22,673 nucleotides of DNA from an uncultured Clostridium sp. (GCF_934754915.1 NZ_CAKVKB010000049.1:1-22673); one strand, 5' to 3'; shown: positions 7,574-16,039, counted from the first letter of the stretch. Notes: generated by a model from the sequence alone, not told the origin. Program-made: numbers and translations.

Positions 7574-8566
7574 ATGAAATTAGAAATATATAAAGATAGT
7601 AAAGTTCCGATTTACAAGCAGATTATTATGCAGTTTGAGAATCTGATTAAAAAGGGAACATTTAAAAGTGGAGACAAGCTACCTACTGAAAAGGAATTAT
7701 GCAGCACTAATGATGTATCAATAGGGACAATTAAAAAGGCATTTGACGATTTAGAAAAGAATCATTATATAGAAAGAGTTCAAGGAAGTGGTACATTTGT
7801 ATTACGAAAAGAAGGAAATATTGATGTTGAACAGGCAGAAAAAATAATTTCTGATACTTTTTCAAAATTATCTTTTGTTGATTCAAGGCAGATATATATG
7901 ATATTAGAAAAAGAATTAAATAGAAAGTTTTATAAAGACAATACTATTAATATGGTATGGGTTGACTGTTCTCCAGAAAATCTGCTTAATATATCAAATC
8001 AGATAAAGGAGATACGCAATTTGAAGGTCAAAACTATTCTGTTGGATGATATTAGAAAAGACAGCAGTTTAATAAATTTATCATATGATTTAATTGCAAC
8101 ATCCAATTATCATTATCGTGAATTATTATATCTCCTTTCTGAGGAATCACCCCCTATTGAAAAGTTAGTTTTAGAAGTAAGTGATACAACAATATTGGAA
8201 ATTGCACAGATAGATGAAAAGGAAAAAATAGGAATAATTTATAAGAGCAGAAATTTTTTAAATAATATTGTTGATAAGTTGAAATTGATCGATAGAAATA
8301 ATTATCTCGTTTCAGTCAGCTGCAGCTGTAATATTGAAAAATTTAAAGAATTTATATCTAATATTAATGTGGTCATAGTCCCACCTAATTATAATATTTT
8401 TCTGGATAATGAGGCTTTAAACATTCTTGAGGAATTTAAGAAAAGAGGAAAAAAAGTAATATCATTTGAATATCTCATAGATAGAGGCTCTTTATATGGA
8501 TTCAATATGAAAATAAGACAATTGTATAAGAAAAAATGTGAAAGGAAGAATATTAATGAACTTTAA
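7574..8566 (+). CDS. GntR-family regulator with non-UTRA C-terminal domain (paralogue 1)
   Basis: Predicted cytoplasmic DNA-binding regulator of 330 residues. Residues 1-75 form a GntR winged helix: VPIYKQI, GDKLPTEKEL, then SIGTIKKAFDDLEK and VQGSGTFV. The remaining 250 residues are neither a UTRA domain (as in HutC of proteobacteria) nor an aminotransferase domain (as in MocR). They contain VWVDCSPENLL, YDLIATSNYHYREL, LEVSDTTILEIAQI and KIGIIYKSRNFL, an alternating pattern that suggests a periplasmic-binding-protein-like ligand domain. The ATG is preceded by AAAGGG six bases away. The gene overlaps the next one, its paralogue, and both point at the hut operon. Control of that operon is inferred from position. 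Histidine, urocanate or another pathway intermediate are the obvious candidate ligands. Confidence 0.85.
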   Translation: MKLEIYKDSKVPIYKQIIMQFENLIKKGTFKSGDKLPTEKELCSTNDVSIGTIKKAFDDLEKNHYIERVQGSGTFVLRKEGNIDVEQAEKIISDTFSKLSFVDSRQIYMILEKELNRKFYKDNTINMVWVDCSPENLLNISNQIKEIRNLKVKTILLDDIRKDSSLINLSYDLIATSNYHYRELLYLLSEESPPIEKLVLEVSDTTILEIAQIDEKEKIGIIYKSRNFLNNIVDKLKLIDRNNYLVSVSCSCNIEKFKEFISNINVVIVPPNYNIFLDNEALNILEEFKKRGKKVISFEYLIDRGSLYGFNMKIRQLYKKKCERKNINEL

Positions 8567-9515
8567 TATAGATACTGATAATGATGTTCCTATATTTAAA
8601 CAGATAGTTAATAATATTGTGGAAGCTATTGATAATAACGAATTCTGCAGTAATGGAAAACTTCCTACAGAAAGAAAGCTGGGTGAACAGTTTAATGTAT
8701 CAAGAGGAACTATAAAGAAGGTATTTGATGAACTTGAAAAAATGGGAAGAATAAGAAAGGTTCAAGGAAAAGGAACTTTTATTACTGGAAATCACATGAA
8801 TGAAAAAAGAGAATTTATTATAGATATAATACGAAATCTTATTGATAATCTTGAAGAACTGAATTTTAATGAAATTCAGATAAAGGATATTGTGATGAAA
8901 GAGTTATGGAAAAGGTTGAGAGATAATGAAAAAGTATCTGTTGCATGGATTGACTGTAGTATTGAACTCTTAACAAAGAGTTCAAATCTTATAACACAAA
9001 AGTGTAATATAAATGTCAATAACTTTTTATTAGATAATATAAGAAAAAATCCTAAAGATGTAATGAATAAATTTGATTTTATTGTGACTACATTGAATCA
9101 TGTAGACGAAATAAAAGATATTTTAAAGGGAACAAATGAAAAGATTGAAACTGTAGTGCTTAAAGTGAGCAATAAAACTATTAGTGAAATTGCAAATATA
9201 AAATCTGATGATAAGGTTGCAATAGTCTATAAAAGTAAAAACTTTTTAAATCTTGTAGAAGACAATTTAAAAAAGTTAAGTAATATTGATTATAGCAAAA
9301 AAATTAATATAGACATGGAATGTGATAATTTTATTGATGAAATAGAAAATTATAGTGTAGTTATTGTTCCTGAGGAATATTATAGTTTTATAAAATCTAG
9401 GAATAATATTAGGAATACAAGATTCATAGATTTTGAATATATATTGGATGAAGGCTCATTAGTTCATCTTTTAGAGAAAGCAGAAAAATGCTGGATTAAT
9501 AAGTGTATTGGATAA
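8556..9515 (+). CDS. GntR-family regulator with non-UTRA C-terminal domain (paralogue 2)
   Basis: Paralogue of the gene just upstream, 319 residues. The GntR winged helix (VPIFKQI, NGKLPTERKL, SRGTIKKVFDELEK, VQGKGTFI) aligns closely with the first copy. The C-terminal domain aligns along its whole length but is more diverged: VAWIDCSIELL, FDFIVTTLNHVDEI, LKVSNKTISEIANI, KVAIVYKSKNFL. The ATG at 8556 is preferred because AAAGGAAG lies seven bases upstream; an in-frame GTG at 8538 has no site. The gene overlaps the stop of paralogue 1 by 11 bases, which implies coupled translation and equal expression, as would suit two subunits of one heterodimer. That pairing is an inference. Confidence 0.85.
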   Translation: MNFNIDTDNDVPIFKQIVNNIVEAIDNNEFCSNGKLPTERKLGEQFNVSRGTIKKVFDELEKMGRIRKVQGKGTFITGNHMNEKREFIIDIIRNLIDNLEELNFNEIQIKDIVMKELWKRLRDNEKVSVAWIDCSIELLTKSSNLITQKCNINVNNFLLDNIRKNPKDVMNKFDFIVTTLNHVDEIKDILKGTNEKIETVVLKVSNKTISEIANIKSDDKVAIVYKSKNFLNLVEDNLKKLSNIDYSKKINIDMECDNFIDEIENYSVVIVPEEYYSFIKSRNNIRNTRFIDFEYILDEGSLVHLLEKAEKCWINKCIG

Positions 9516-9609
9516 TAATAGTTGTTAATATTCCATAATTGCAATTTTATATAATTGAAACCCATAGTAGATATGTTTAATAAATCTACGCTATATGTTG
9601 AGTTGTTGT

Positions 9610-9709
9610 GGGGCTGTTGCACAGAAATTAAATTATACTATATATAGTATTGAATAACTTAATTAATATACTATGATATAGCAGTTTAATTTCTTGATGC
9701 GACAGCTCC
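9610..9709 (+). terminator. Long structured hairpin after the regulators, probably a terminator
   Basis: GGGGCTGTTGCACAGAAATTAAA (9610-9632) faces TTTAATTTCTTGATGCGACAGCTCC (9685-9709). The mismatches between the arms are G-U and U-G wobbles only when the plus strand is transcribed, plus a small internal loop, so the plus-strand RNA is the folded form. An inner stem (TATATAGTAT near 9641-9650 with ATACTAT near 9668-9674) extends it. A weak T-rich run follows at 9711-9727. Elements with GAGCTGTCGCA-like ends occur as terminators and dispersed repeats in clostridia. Confidence 0.55.
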
Positions 9710-9803
9710 TTAATTATATATATTTTTAAAACAGGCATATACTCTAAAAAAGATATATACCAATTTCAAAAACTAAATTATTTTAAGAAATATAAAATTA
9801 TCA

Positions 9804-9832
9804 TTGACATATAAAAAAGCCTATGATAATAT
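9804..9832 (+). promoter_or_regulatory. Consensus sigma-A-type promoter upstream of the leader terminator
   Basis: A perfect -35 TTGACA (9804-9809) is followed after 17 bases by the -10 TAATAT (9827-9832). Initiation near 9839 would give an RNA of about 85-90 bases ending at the terminator 9883-9930, or a hut operon leader if the terminator is read through. Confidence 0.65.
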
Positions 9833-9882
9833 AAGTTACAAGAAAAGCCAATAAGCAGATATAAAAGAATTAATTGTATATA

Positions 9883-9930
9883 AACAACGGAGTTTATTAA
9901 AAAAAATAAGCTCCGTTGTTTTATTTTTAT
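9883..9930 (+). terminator. Strong terminator inside the hut leader (possible attenuator)
   Basis: AACAACGGAGTTTATT (9883-9898) pairs with AATAAGCTCCGTTGTT (9905-9920), 16 pairs with one U-G wobble and a loop of six A. TTTTATTTTTATTAT follows. It lies between the consensus promoter and hutH. No T-box, and no HutP-type NAG repeat series such as Bacillus uses, was recognised before it. Confidence 0.85.
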
Positions 9931-9951
9931 TATCTAATATTATCTGAATTC

Positions 9952-9973
9952 TAAATTGGTATAGTTCAATTTA
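9952..9973 (+). promoter_or_regulatory. Extended -10 element inside a 7-base inverted repeat, candidate hutH promoter and operator
   Basis: TAAATTG (9952-9958) and CAATTTA (9967-9973) form a perfect inverted repeat with an 8-base spacer. The spacer contains TATAGT (9960-9965) preceded by TGG, an extended -10; no -35 was seen. A GntR dimer bound to the repeat would cover the start of transcription. That the two upstream regulators bind here is inferred from position. Confidence 0.5.
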
Positions 9974-10029
9974 CAAAGGCGTAAAGGAATGAAAATAATA
10001 AGTATTAAGAAGAAAGAAGGAAATTTGAA

Positions 10030-11628
10030 ATGTATAATAATTTTAATCAATATGCATATAAAGAAGAAGCAGATGAACAGGGGGAAGTAAATCCTAAAAA
10101 AATTAAGCATGTAGAAATTGATGGAAAGAGTCTTACTGTTGAAAAAGTAGTTGCAGTGGCAAGATTCAATGCTAAAGTAGATATTTCAAAAGATTCAATA
10201 GAAATGATGATAAAATCCCGTAAGCTTGTTGATAAGATAGTTGATGAAGGAAGAGCTGCTTATGGTGTCAGTACCGGTTTTGGGGAGTTCAGCAAAATTT
10301 CAATTGATAAAGATTTAATTGAAGTCCTTCAGCAGAATTTGATTCTAAGCCACTGCGCTGCTACTGGAGAACCTTATAAAGTAGAAGTAGTAAGAGCTAT
10401 GATGCTTTTGAGAGCTAATGCATTATGTATTGGAAATTCAGGAATAAGACCTTGTGTTGTAAAGACTTTGATAAATATGCTTAATAAAGGGGTTACACCA
10501 TATGTTCCACAAAAAGGATCTCTTGGAGCAAGTGGAGATCTGGCACCTCTTGCACATATGGCCTTAGTTATATTGGGAAAAGGACAAGCCTATTACAAAG
10601 GAACATTAATGGATGGATATGAAGCTATGAAAAAAGCTGATATAGAAGTTCAGGTTTTAAAAGCTAAAGAAGGTTTGGCACTGATAAATGGAACGCAGGC
10701 AATGAATGCAGTTGGAACTCTTTCATACTATGATGCATTAAATGCTGCAAGATTAGCGGATATATCAAGTGCAATGACAATGGAAGCTCTTACAGCTCTT
10801 GAAAATGCATTTGATCCAAGAATCCAGGCAGTAAGACCTCACGCAGGACAGCAGTATGTTGCTAATAATATTAGAAATTTAATAAAAGGCAGCGAAATAA
10901 TTGCAAATTCAAAAGATTTAAGAGTCCAGGATGCTTATGCAATAAGATGCATACCTCAGGTACATGGAGCTATAAGAGATGCTTTAGATCATACAAGAAA
11001 AGTTATTGAAATAGAAATGAATTCAGTTACTGATAATCCAATATTATTCACTGAAGATGAAGCAGTAATATCAGGAGGAAATTTTCATGGTGAACCATTA
11101 GCATTAGTTTTTGATTATCTTGGAATTGCAGTATCTGAAATAGCAAATATATCAGAAAGAAGGCTTGAAAGACTTGTAAATCCGGCATTAAATGAAGGTC
11201 TTCCAGCATTTTTAACTAACCATGGAGGAATAAATTCTGGATATATGATCTGCCAATATAGTGCTGCATCTATGGTTTCAGAAAATAAAGTTCTGGCACA
11301 TCCAGCAAGTGTAGATTCTATTCCAAGTTCAGCTAATCAGGAAGATCATGTAAGTATGGGAACTACTGCAGCAAGAAAGAGCAGGACTATTGTTGAAAAC
11401 ACTTTTTCAGTTCTTGCATTTGAACTCATGGCTGCTGTTCAAGGTGTTGATCTCAGAGGAGGAAAGATTTCTCCTTTAAACAAAATTGTCTATGATATTG
11501 TCAGAAACAAAGTTGAATTTTTTGATAAGGATAGAGAAATAAGAATAGATATTGCAAAGATGAATGATTTAGTTAGAAGTGGAGAAATACAAGAAGCAGT
11601 AATGGAAGCCTGCGGTGAATTTAGATAG
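10030..11628 (+). CDS. hutH: Histidine ammonia-lyase
   Basis: Cytoplasmic enzyme (EC 4.3.1.3) that removes ammonia from L-histidine to give trans-urocanate, the first step of histidine breakdown. The Ala167-Ser168-Gly169 triplet within GSLGASGDLAPL cyclises to the MIO electrophile of the family. Other family blocks are YGVSTGFGEF, DNPILF.., GGNFHGEPLAL and SSANQEDHVSMG. At 532 residues it is about 20 longer than usual because of a polar N-terminal tail (residues 1-26). The ATG has AGAAGGAA seven bases upstream. It is the first gene of the operon, 44 bases before hutU. The DNVS-type signature and MIO motif are intact, so it should be active. Confidence 0.97.
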   Translation: MYNNFNQYAYKEEADEQGEVNPKKIKHVEIDGKSLTVEKVVAVARFNAKVDISKDSIEMMIKSRKLVDKIVDEGRAAYGVSTGFGEFSKISIDKDLIEVLQQNLILSHCAATGEPYKVEVVRAMMLLRANALCIGNSGIRPCVVKTLINMLNKGVTPYVPQKGSLGASGDLAPLAHMALVILGKGQAYYKGTLMDGYEAMKKADIEVQVLKAKEGLALINGTQAMNAVGTLSYYDALNAARLADISSAMTMEALTALENAFDPRIQAVRPHAGQQYVANNIRNLIKGSEIIANSKDLRVQDAYAIRCIPQVHGAIRDALDHTRKVIEIEMNSVTDNPILFTEDEAVISGGNFHGEPLALVFDYLGIAVSEIANISERRLERLVNPALNEGLPAFLTNHGGINSGYMICQYSAASMVSENKVLAHPASVDSIPSSANQEDHVSMGTTAARKSRTIVENTFSVLAFELMAAVQGVDLRGGKISPLNKIVYDIVRNKVEFFDKDREIRIDIAKMNDLVRSGEIQEAVMEACGEFR

Positions 11629-11672
11629 ATTAAAAATTATAACAGTATTATATAAATAAAGGGGCGAAATTA

Positions 11673-13691
11673 ATGGAAAATAAAGAAATAGAAAAAGCAA
11701 TGAAAATTAAATTAGACTTTGAACTTCCTGAATATCCAAAGTTTGTTGAAGGAATAAGACGTGCACCAAAAAGAGAATCAGAACTTTCAAAGAGTGATGT
11801 AGAACTGGCATTAAAAAATGCTCTCCGTTATATACCAGAGAAGTATCATGAAAAAATGGGAAAAGAATTCTTACAGGAATTGAAAGAACATGGAAGAATT
11901 TATGGATATAGATTCAGACCAGAAGGAAGGATTTACGGAAAACCTATAACTGAATACAAAGGAAAATGCATTGAAGGAAGAGCATTTCAGGTTATGATTG
12001 ATAATAATTTAGATTTTGAGGTTGCGCTATATCCCTATGAACTTGTTACTTATGGAGAAACAGGGCAGGTATGTCAGAATTGGATGCAGTATAGACTATT
12101 AAAAAAATATCTTGAAGAATTAACAGATGAACAGACTTTAGTAGTTGAATCAGGACATCCTGTTGGATTGTTTAAATCACATAAATTAGCACCCAGAGTT
12201 GTAATAACCAATGGGCTTATGGTAGGACTTTTTGATGATCAGGCTAATTTTAACAGGGCTGCAGCTTTAGGAGTAGCTAATTATGGACAGATGACTGCAG
12301 GCGGATGGATGTACATAGGACCTCAGGGAATTGTTCATGGAACATTCAATACTTTATTAAATGCAGGAAGATTAAAACTGGGCATACCACAAAATGAAGA
12401 TTTATCTGGAAGATTATTCGTATCATCTGGTCTTGGAGGAATGAGTGGTGCTCAGGGAAAGGCAGCAGAAATTGCAGGAGCTGTTGCAGTTATTGCAGAA
12501 GTTGATATGTCCCGTATACAAACAAGATTAGATCAGGGATGGATAAGCAGAGTGTCTGAGGATTTGGATGAAATTTCTCAGTGGGTAAAGGAAGAACAAA
12601 AGGCAAAAAGGCCATGTGCTATAGCATATCATGGCAATGTTGTAGATCTTTTAAAATATATGATAGACAATAATATTCATATTGATTTATTATCAGACCA
12701 GACTTCTTGTCATGTACCATATGATGGAGGATATTGTCCAGAAGGACTTACATTTGAAGAACGTACAGAAATGCTGGATAAAGATCCACATACTTTCTGT
12801 AAACTTGTAGACAAAACATTAAGACACCATTTTCAATTGATTAAAAAGTTACATGAAAAAGGAACATATTTCTTTGATTATGGAAACAGTTTTATGAAGG
12901 CCGTATTTGATGCAGGTGTAAGTGAAATATGTAAAAATGGTGTAAATGAAAAAGATGGATTTATATTCCCATCTTATGTTGAAGATATATTAGGCCCTCA
13001 ATTATTTGATTATGGATATGGACCTTTCAGATGGGTATGCTTAAGTGGAAAACAAGAGGACTTGGATGCTACTGATAAAGCAGCAATGGATTGCATTGAT
13101 CCAGATAGAAGATATCAGGACAGGGATAATTATATATGGGTCAGAGATGCAAAGAAGAATAAGATGGTTGTAGGAACAAAAGCTCGTATTTTATATCAGG
13201 ATGCTATGGGAAGAACTAAAATAGCATTAAAATTTAACGAAATGGTTCGTAATGGAGAAATTGGACCGGTAATGCTTGGACGTGATCATCATGATACAGG
13301 AGGAACAGATTCACCATTTAGAGAAACTTCTAATATTAAAGATGGTTCTAATATTATGGCAGATATGGCAGTACAGTGTTTTGCTGGAAATGCTGCAAGA
13401 GGAATGAGTCTGATTGCACTTCATAATGGTGGAGGAGTTGGAATTGGAAAGTCTGTAAATGGCGGTTTTGGAATGGTTCTGGATGGAAGTGAAAGAGTTG
13501 ATACAATTTTAAGTATGGCAATGCCATGGGATACAATGGTTGGTGTATCAAGAAGATCATGGGCAAGAAATGAAAATTCAGTATCAACATGTGTAGAATT
13601 TAATGAAAATAATGAAGGAAAGTCACATATTACATTGCCTTATATAGCAGATGATGTTTTGGTAAAAGAAATTGTAGAAAAGCTAAAATAA
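11673..13691 (+). CDS. hutU: Urocanate hydratase, long form
   Basis: Tightly NAD-dependent urocanase (EC 4.2.1.49) that converts urocanate to 4-imidazolone-5-propanoate, step two of the pathway. At 672 residues it belongs to the long subgroup; the classical Pseudomonas and Bacillus enzymes have about 550. Recognisable blocks are GETGQVCQNWMQYRL, GGMSGAQGKA (from residue 255; the classical form has GGMSGAQPKA), DQTSCHVPYDGGYCPEG (from residue 342) and DHHDTGGTDSPFRET (from residue 538), followed by a glycine-rich LHNGGGVGIGKS. A strong site, AAAGGGG, precedes the ATG. It is followed by an intergenic terminator. Confidence 0.96.
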   Translation: MENKEIEKAMKIKLDFELPEYPKFVEGIRRAPKRESELSKSDVELALKNALRYIPEKYHEKMGKEFLQELKEHGRIYGYRFRPEGRIYGKPITEYKGKCIEGRAFQVMIDNNLDFEVALYPYELVTYGETGQVCQNWMQYRLLKKYLEELTDEQTLVVESGHPVGLFKSHKLAPRVVITNGLMVGLFDDQANFNRAAALGVANYGQMTAGGWMYIGPQGIVHGTFNTLLNAGRLKLGIPQNEDLSGRLFVSSGLGGMSGAQGKAAEIAGAVAVIAEVDMSRIQTRLDQGWISRVSEDLDEISQWVKEEQKAKRPCAIAYHGNVVDLLKYMIDNNIHIDLLSDQTSCHVPYDGGYCPEGLTFEERTEMLDKDPHTFCKLVDKTLRHHFQLIKKLHEKGTYFFDYGNSFMKAVFDAGVSEICKNGVNEKDGFIFPSYVEDILGPQLFDYGYGPFRWVCLSGKQEDLDATDKAAMDCIDPDRRYQDRDNYIWVRDAKKNKMVVGTKARILYQDAMGRTKIALKFNEMVRNGEIGPVMLGRDHHDTGGTDSPFRETSNIKDGSNIMADMAVQCFAGNAARGMSLIALHNGGGVGIGKSVNGGFGMVLDGSERVDTILSMAMPWDTMVGVSRRSWARNENSVSTCVEFNENNEGKSHITLPYIADDVLVKEIVEKLK

Positions 13692-13704
13692 ATAAAACTT
13701 ATTG

Positions 13705-13757
13705 AAACAAAGGTGTTTCTAAAATCAATAAACGAAATACCTTTGTTTTTATTTATA
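13705..13757 (+). terminator. Intra-operon terminator between hutU and the ABC importer
   Basis: AAACAAAGGTGTTTC (13705-13719) pairs with GAAATACCTTTGTTT (13734-13748) in a 15-pair stem (one G-U), and TTTTTATTTATATT follows. Since the genes after it complete the same pathway, it probably acts as a partial terminator that lowers expression of the downstream genes. No separate promoter for them was evident. Confidence 0.75.
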
Positions 13758-13774
13758 TTAAGGAGTGAATAATA

Positions 13775-14602
13775 ATGAAAAAAAGAAAAATAATGAAGAG
13801 AATATTAACAATGGGAATGAGTTTAACATTAGGATTAGCATTGGTTTCATGTGAATCAGGTTCAAAATCTAAAGAAGCAGCAACAAATTCGGAAGATTCA
13901 AAAAAGGAAATAGTTTTAGGAATCGATGATACTTTTGTACCTATGGGATTTAAGGATGACAATGGAGATTTAGTAGGATTTGATATTGAACTTGCCAAGG
14001 CAGTTGGAGAAAAAATGGGAATGGATGTTAAATTTCAGCCTATTGACTGGAGCATGAAAGAATCAGAACTTAATAGTGGAAATATTGATGCAATATGGAA
14101 TGGATATTCCATAACACCTGAAAGAAAAGAAGAAGTTGATTTTTCTAACGTATATTTAAGAAATAAACAAGTAATTGTTACTCTTTCAGACTCTGAAATT
14201 AATACAAAAGATGATTTAAAAGGCAAAAAAGTAGGGGCTCAAAATGAATCGAGTGCAGTAGATGCAATTAGGGCAGAAGAAGGAGTTGAAAAGGCCTTTG
14301 ATGGAGGAAAGACAACAACTTATGAAACCAATAATGATGCATTAATGGATCTTGAAAATAAAAGAATAGATGCAATAGTTGCAGATGAAATACTTGTAAG
14401 ATATTACATGCATGAAAGAGGAGAAGATAAGTACAAGATTTTAGATGACAATTTTGGTGATGAGGATTATGCAGTAGGAGTTAAACATGGAAATACAAAA
14501 TTGAAAAATGAAATCAATGAAGGATTGAAGGAATGCAACGAAGATGGAACAAGTAAAAAAATCTCTGAAAAGTGGTTTGGATCAGATATTGTAGTTAAAT
14601 AA
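13775..14602 (+). CDS. Amino acid ABC importer, substrate-binding lipoprotein
   Basis: Family 3 solute-binding protein of 275 residues for polar amino acids, anchored outside the membrane. A basic N-terminus and hydrophobic segment end in the lipobox LVSC, with Cys26 as the predicted lipidated residue, followed by a Ser/Lys/Glu-rich linker. The mature part has the family pattern: FVPMGFKDDNGDLVGFDIEL near its start, then SITPERKEEVDFS with the Thr/Arg pair that usually holds the substrate carboxylate, and a C-terminal SEKWFG. It has AAGGAG nine bases before the ATG. Lying between hutU and the later hut genes, it is most likely specific for histidine; that specificity is inferred from context. 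Confidence 0.93.
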   Translation: MKKRKIMKRILTMGMSLTLGLALVSCESGSKSKEAATNSEDSKKEIVLGIDDTFVPMGFKDDNGDLVGFDIELAKAVGEKMGMDVKFQPIDWSMKESELNSGNIDAIWNGYSITPERKEEVDFSNVYLRNKQVIVTLSDSEINTKDDLKGKKVGAQNESSAVDAIRAEEGVEKAFDGGKTTTYETNNDALMDLENKRIDAIVADEILVRYYMHERGEDKYKILDDNFGDEDYAVGVKHGNTKLKNEINEGLKECNEDGTSKKISEKWFGSDIVVK

Positions 14603-14624
14603 TAGAAGAAAGGAAGTATCAGTT

Positions 14625-15266
14625 ATGGGATATATGTTAGAATTGATGCCCCAATTATTAGAAGGATTAAAGGTTACAATGGAATTCTTTGTGATTGTAT
14701 TGGTATTATCAGTTCCGTTAGGAATTTTAGTTGCTTTGGGAAGACGATCAAAGATAACTATATTGAGTAAAATTTTAGAATACTACATTTTAATAATGAG
14801 AGGAACACCTTTATTATTGCAGATAATAGTAATATTTTTTGGTCTGCCAATTATAGGAATAACTTTTGATAGATTTATGGCTGGAGTGATAGCTTTTACT
14901 TTGAATTATGCAGCGTATTTTGGTGAAATATTCAGGTCAGGAATAAATTCTATTGATGAAGGACAATATGAAGGAGCAGAAGTTTTAGGTTTATCACCTA
15001 AAACTACCTTCTTCAGAGTTATATTGCCTCAGGCTGTTAAGAGAGTAATACCTCCAGTTGCTAATGAAATAACTGTATTAGTAAAAGATACGTCTTTAGT
15101 TTATGTTTTAGGCTTGGATGAAATATTAAAAATTGCAAAAATAGCATCTAACAGGGATGTAACATTAGTTCCATTATTGTTATGTGCATTAATTTATTTG
15201 GTGATTATTGGAATTTTAAGTAAGGGAATTAAAAAGGTTGAACAGAGATATGAATATTATAGTTAG
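14625..15266 (+). CDS. Amino acid ABC importer, permease
   Basis: Membrane component of 213 residues of the HisM/GlnP type, with about five hydrophobic helices. The EAA loop that touches the ATPase is clear: EGAEVLGLSPKTTFFRVILP and then PQAVKRVIPP. Only one permease gene is present, so it should work as a homodimer. It begins 22 bases after the binding protein with GAAAGGAAG upstream of the ATG, and ends 11 bases before the ATPase gene. Its likely cargo is histidine, by position in the hut operon. Confidence 0.94.
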   Translation: MGYMLELMPQLLEGLKVTMEFFVIVLVLSVPLGILVALGRRSKITILSKILEYYILIMRGTPLLLQIIVIFFGLPIIGITFDRFMAGVIAFTLNYAAYFGEIFRSGINSIDEGQYEGAEVLGLSPKTTFFRVILPQAVKRVIPPVANEITVLVKDTSLVYVLGLDEILKIAKIASNRDVTLVPLLLCALIYLVIIGILSKGIKKVEQRYEYYS

Positions 15267-15277
15267 GTGGAATATTT

Positions 15278-15982
15278 ATGCTAAAAGCTGAAAATGTGAG
15301 AAAGTTTTTTGGAAATGTTGAAGTTTTAAAAGGAATAAACATTGAAATAGATGTTGGAGAAATAGTGGTTATAGTAGGAAAATCAGGAGGAGGAAAAACA
15401 ACATTTCTAAGATGTATAAATGCTTTAGAACATTGTGATGATGGAAATATAGAGATAAATGGGAAGACCTTATGTAAAAACGGAAAATATGTCAGCAAAA
15501 AGGAACTTAGAGATATAAGGAAAGATATTGGTCTGGTATTTCAGAATTTTAATTTGTTTCCTCACATGTCTGTAATTGAAAATCTTATAGAAGCTCCTCA
15601 AAAAGTTTTAGGAATGAGTAAAGAAGAGGCTGTAAAAAAGGCAGAAGAGACATTAGGATTCTTAGGTCTTTTAGATAAAAAGGACAATTATCCATGTCAA
15701 TTATCTGGTGGACAAAAGCAGAGAGTGGCAATTGGAAGAGCTTTATGTCTTGAACCTAAAATAATGTGCTTTGATGAACCAACATCAGCTTTAGACCCAG
15801 GACTTACAGGAGAAGTTGCTAAAATTATAAAATCACTTAGCAAAAAAGGCATGGGAATGTTGATAATAACACATGACATGAGCTTTGCAAAGAGAGTTGC
15901 AGACAGGATTGTTTCCATGAATGAAGGATGTTTACAGGATGGTTTGATTTTTGATGAAGAGAAAGTTGTATCATTCAATTAA
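15278..15982 (+). CDS. Amino acid ABC importer, ATP-binding protein
   Basis: Cytoplasmic ATPase of 234 residues that powers the importer. Walker A is GKSGGGKT (34-41), the Q-loop lies in LVFQNFNLFPHM, the ABC signature is LSGGQ (142-146), Walker B ends with Asp166-Glu167 (MCFDEPTSALDP), and the switch His is His199 (IITHD). All catalytic residues are intact. It belongs to the polar amino acid group (HisP/GlnQ), though its C-terminus is slightly shorter than the usual 240 residues. GGTGG precedes the ATG. It forms one unit with the binding protein and permease just upstream. Confidence 0.95.
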   Translation: MLKAENVRKFFGNVEVLKGINIEIDVGEIVVIVGKSGGGKTTFLRCINALEHCDDGNIEINGKTLCKNGKYVSKKELRDIRKDIGLVFQNFNLFPHMSVIENLIEAPQKVLGMSKEEAVKKAEETLGFLGLLDKKDNYPCQLSGGQKQRVAIGRALCLEPKIMCFDEPTSALDPGLTGEVAKIIKSLSKKGMGMLIITHDMSFAKRVADRIVSMNEGCLQDGLIFDEEKVVSFN

Positions 15983-16039
15983 TTTAAATAATTGTTGCCC
16001 AAATATAAACTATATACAAAGTTGGAGAAGGTAAATTCT

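Larger units (their letters stand above)
9516..10029. other. Control region between the regulators and hutH
   Basis: This 514-base gap has no gene. From left to right it holds a small hairpin (9564-9594), the long hairpin at 9610-9709, a consensus promoter (9804-9832), a strong terminator (9883-9930) and an inverted repeat overlapping an extended -10 (9952-9973). These are listed separately. Confidence 0.7.

Noticed and set aside
9833..9930. T-box, HutP-binding leader or known riboswitch before hutH
   Set aside because: No specifier-loop or T-box consensus, no UAG/NAG repeat series and no aptamer core was recognised; only a promoter and a terminator can be supported.
15992..16039. TTG start giving a longer M20 protein
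   Set aside because: There is no ribosome site before it, and the ATG at 16040 has one with good spacing and matches the usual family start.
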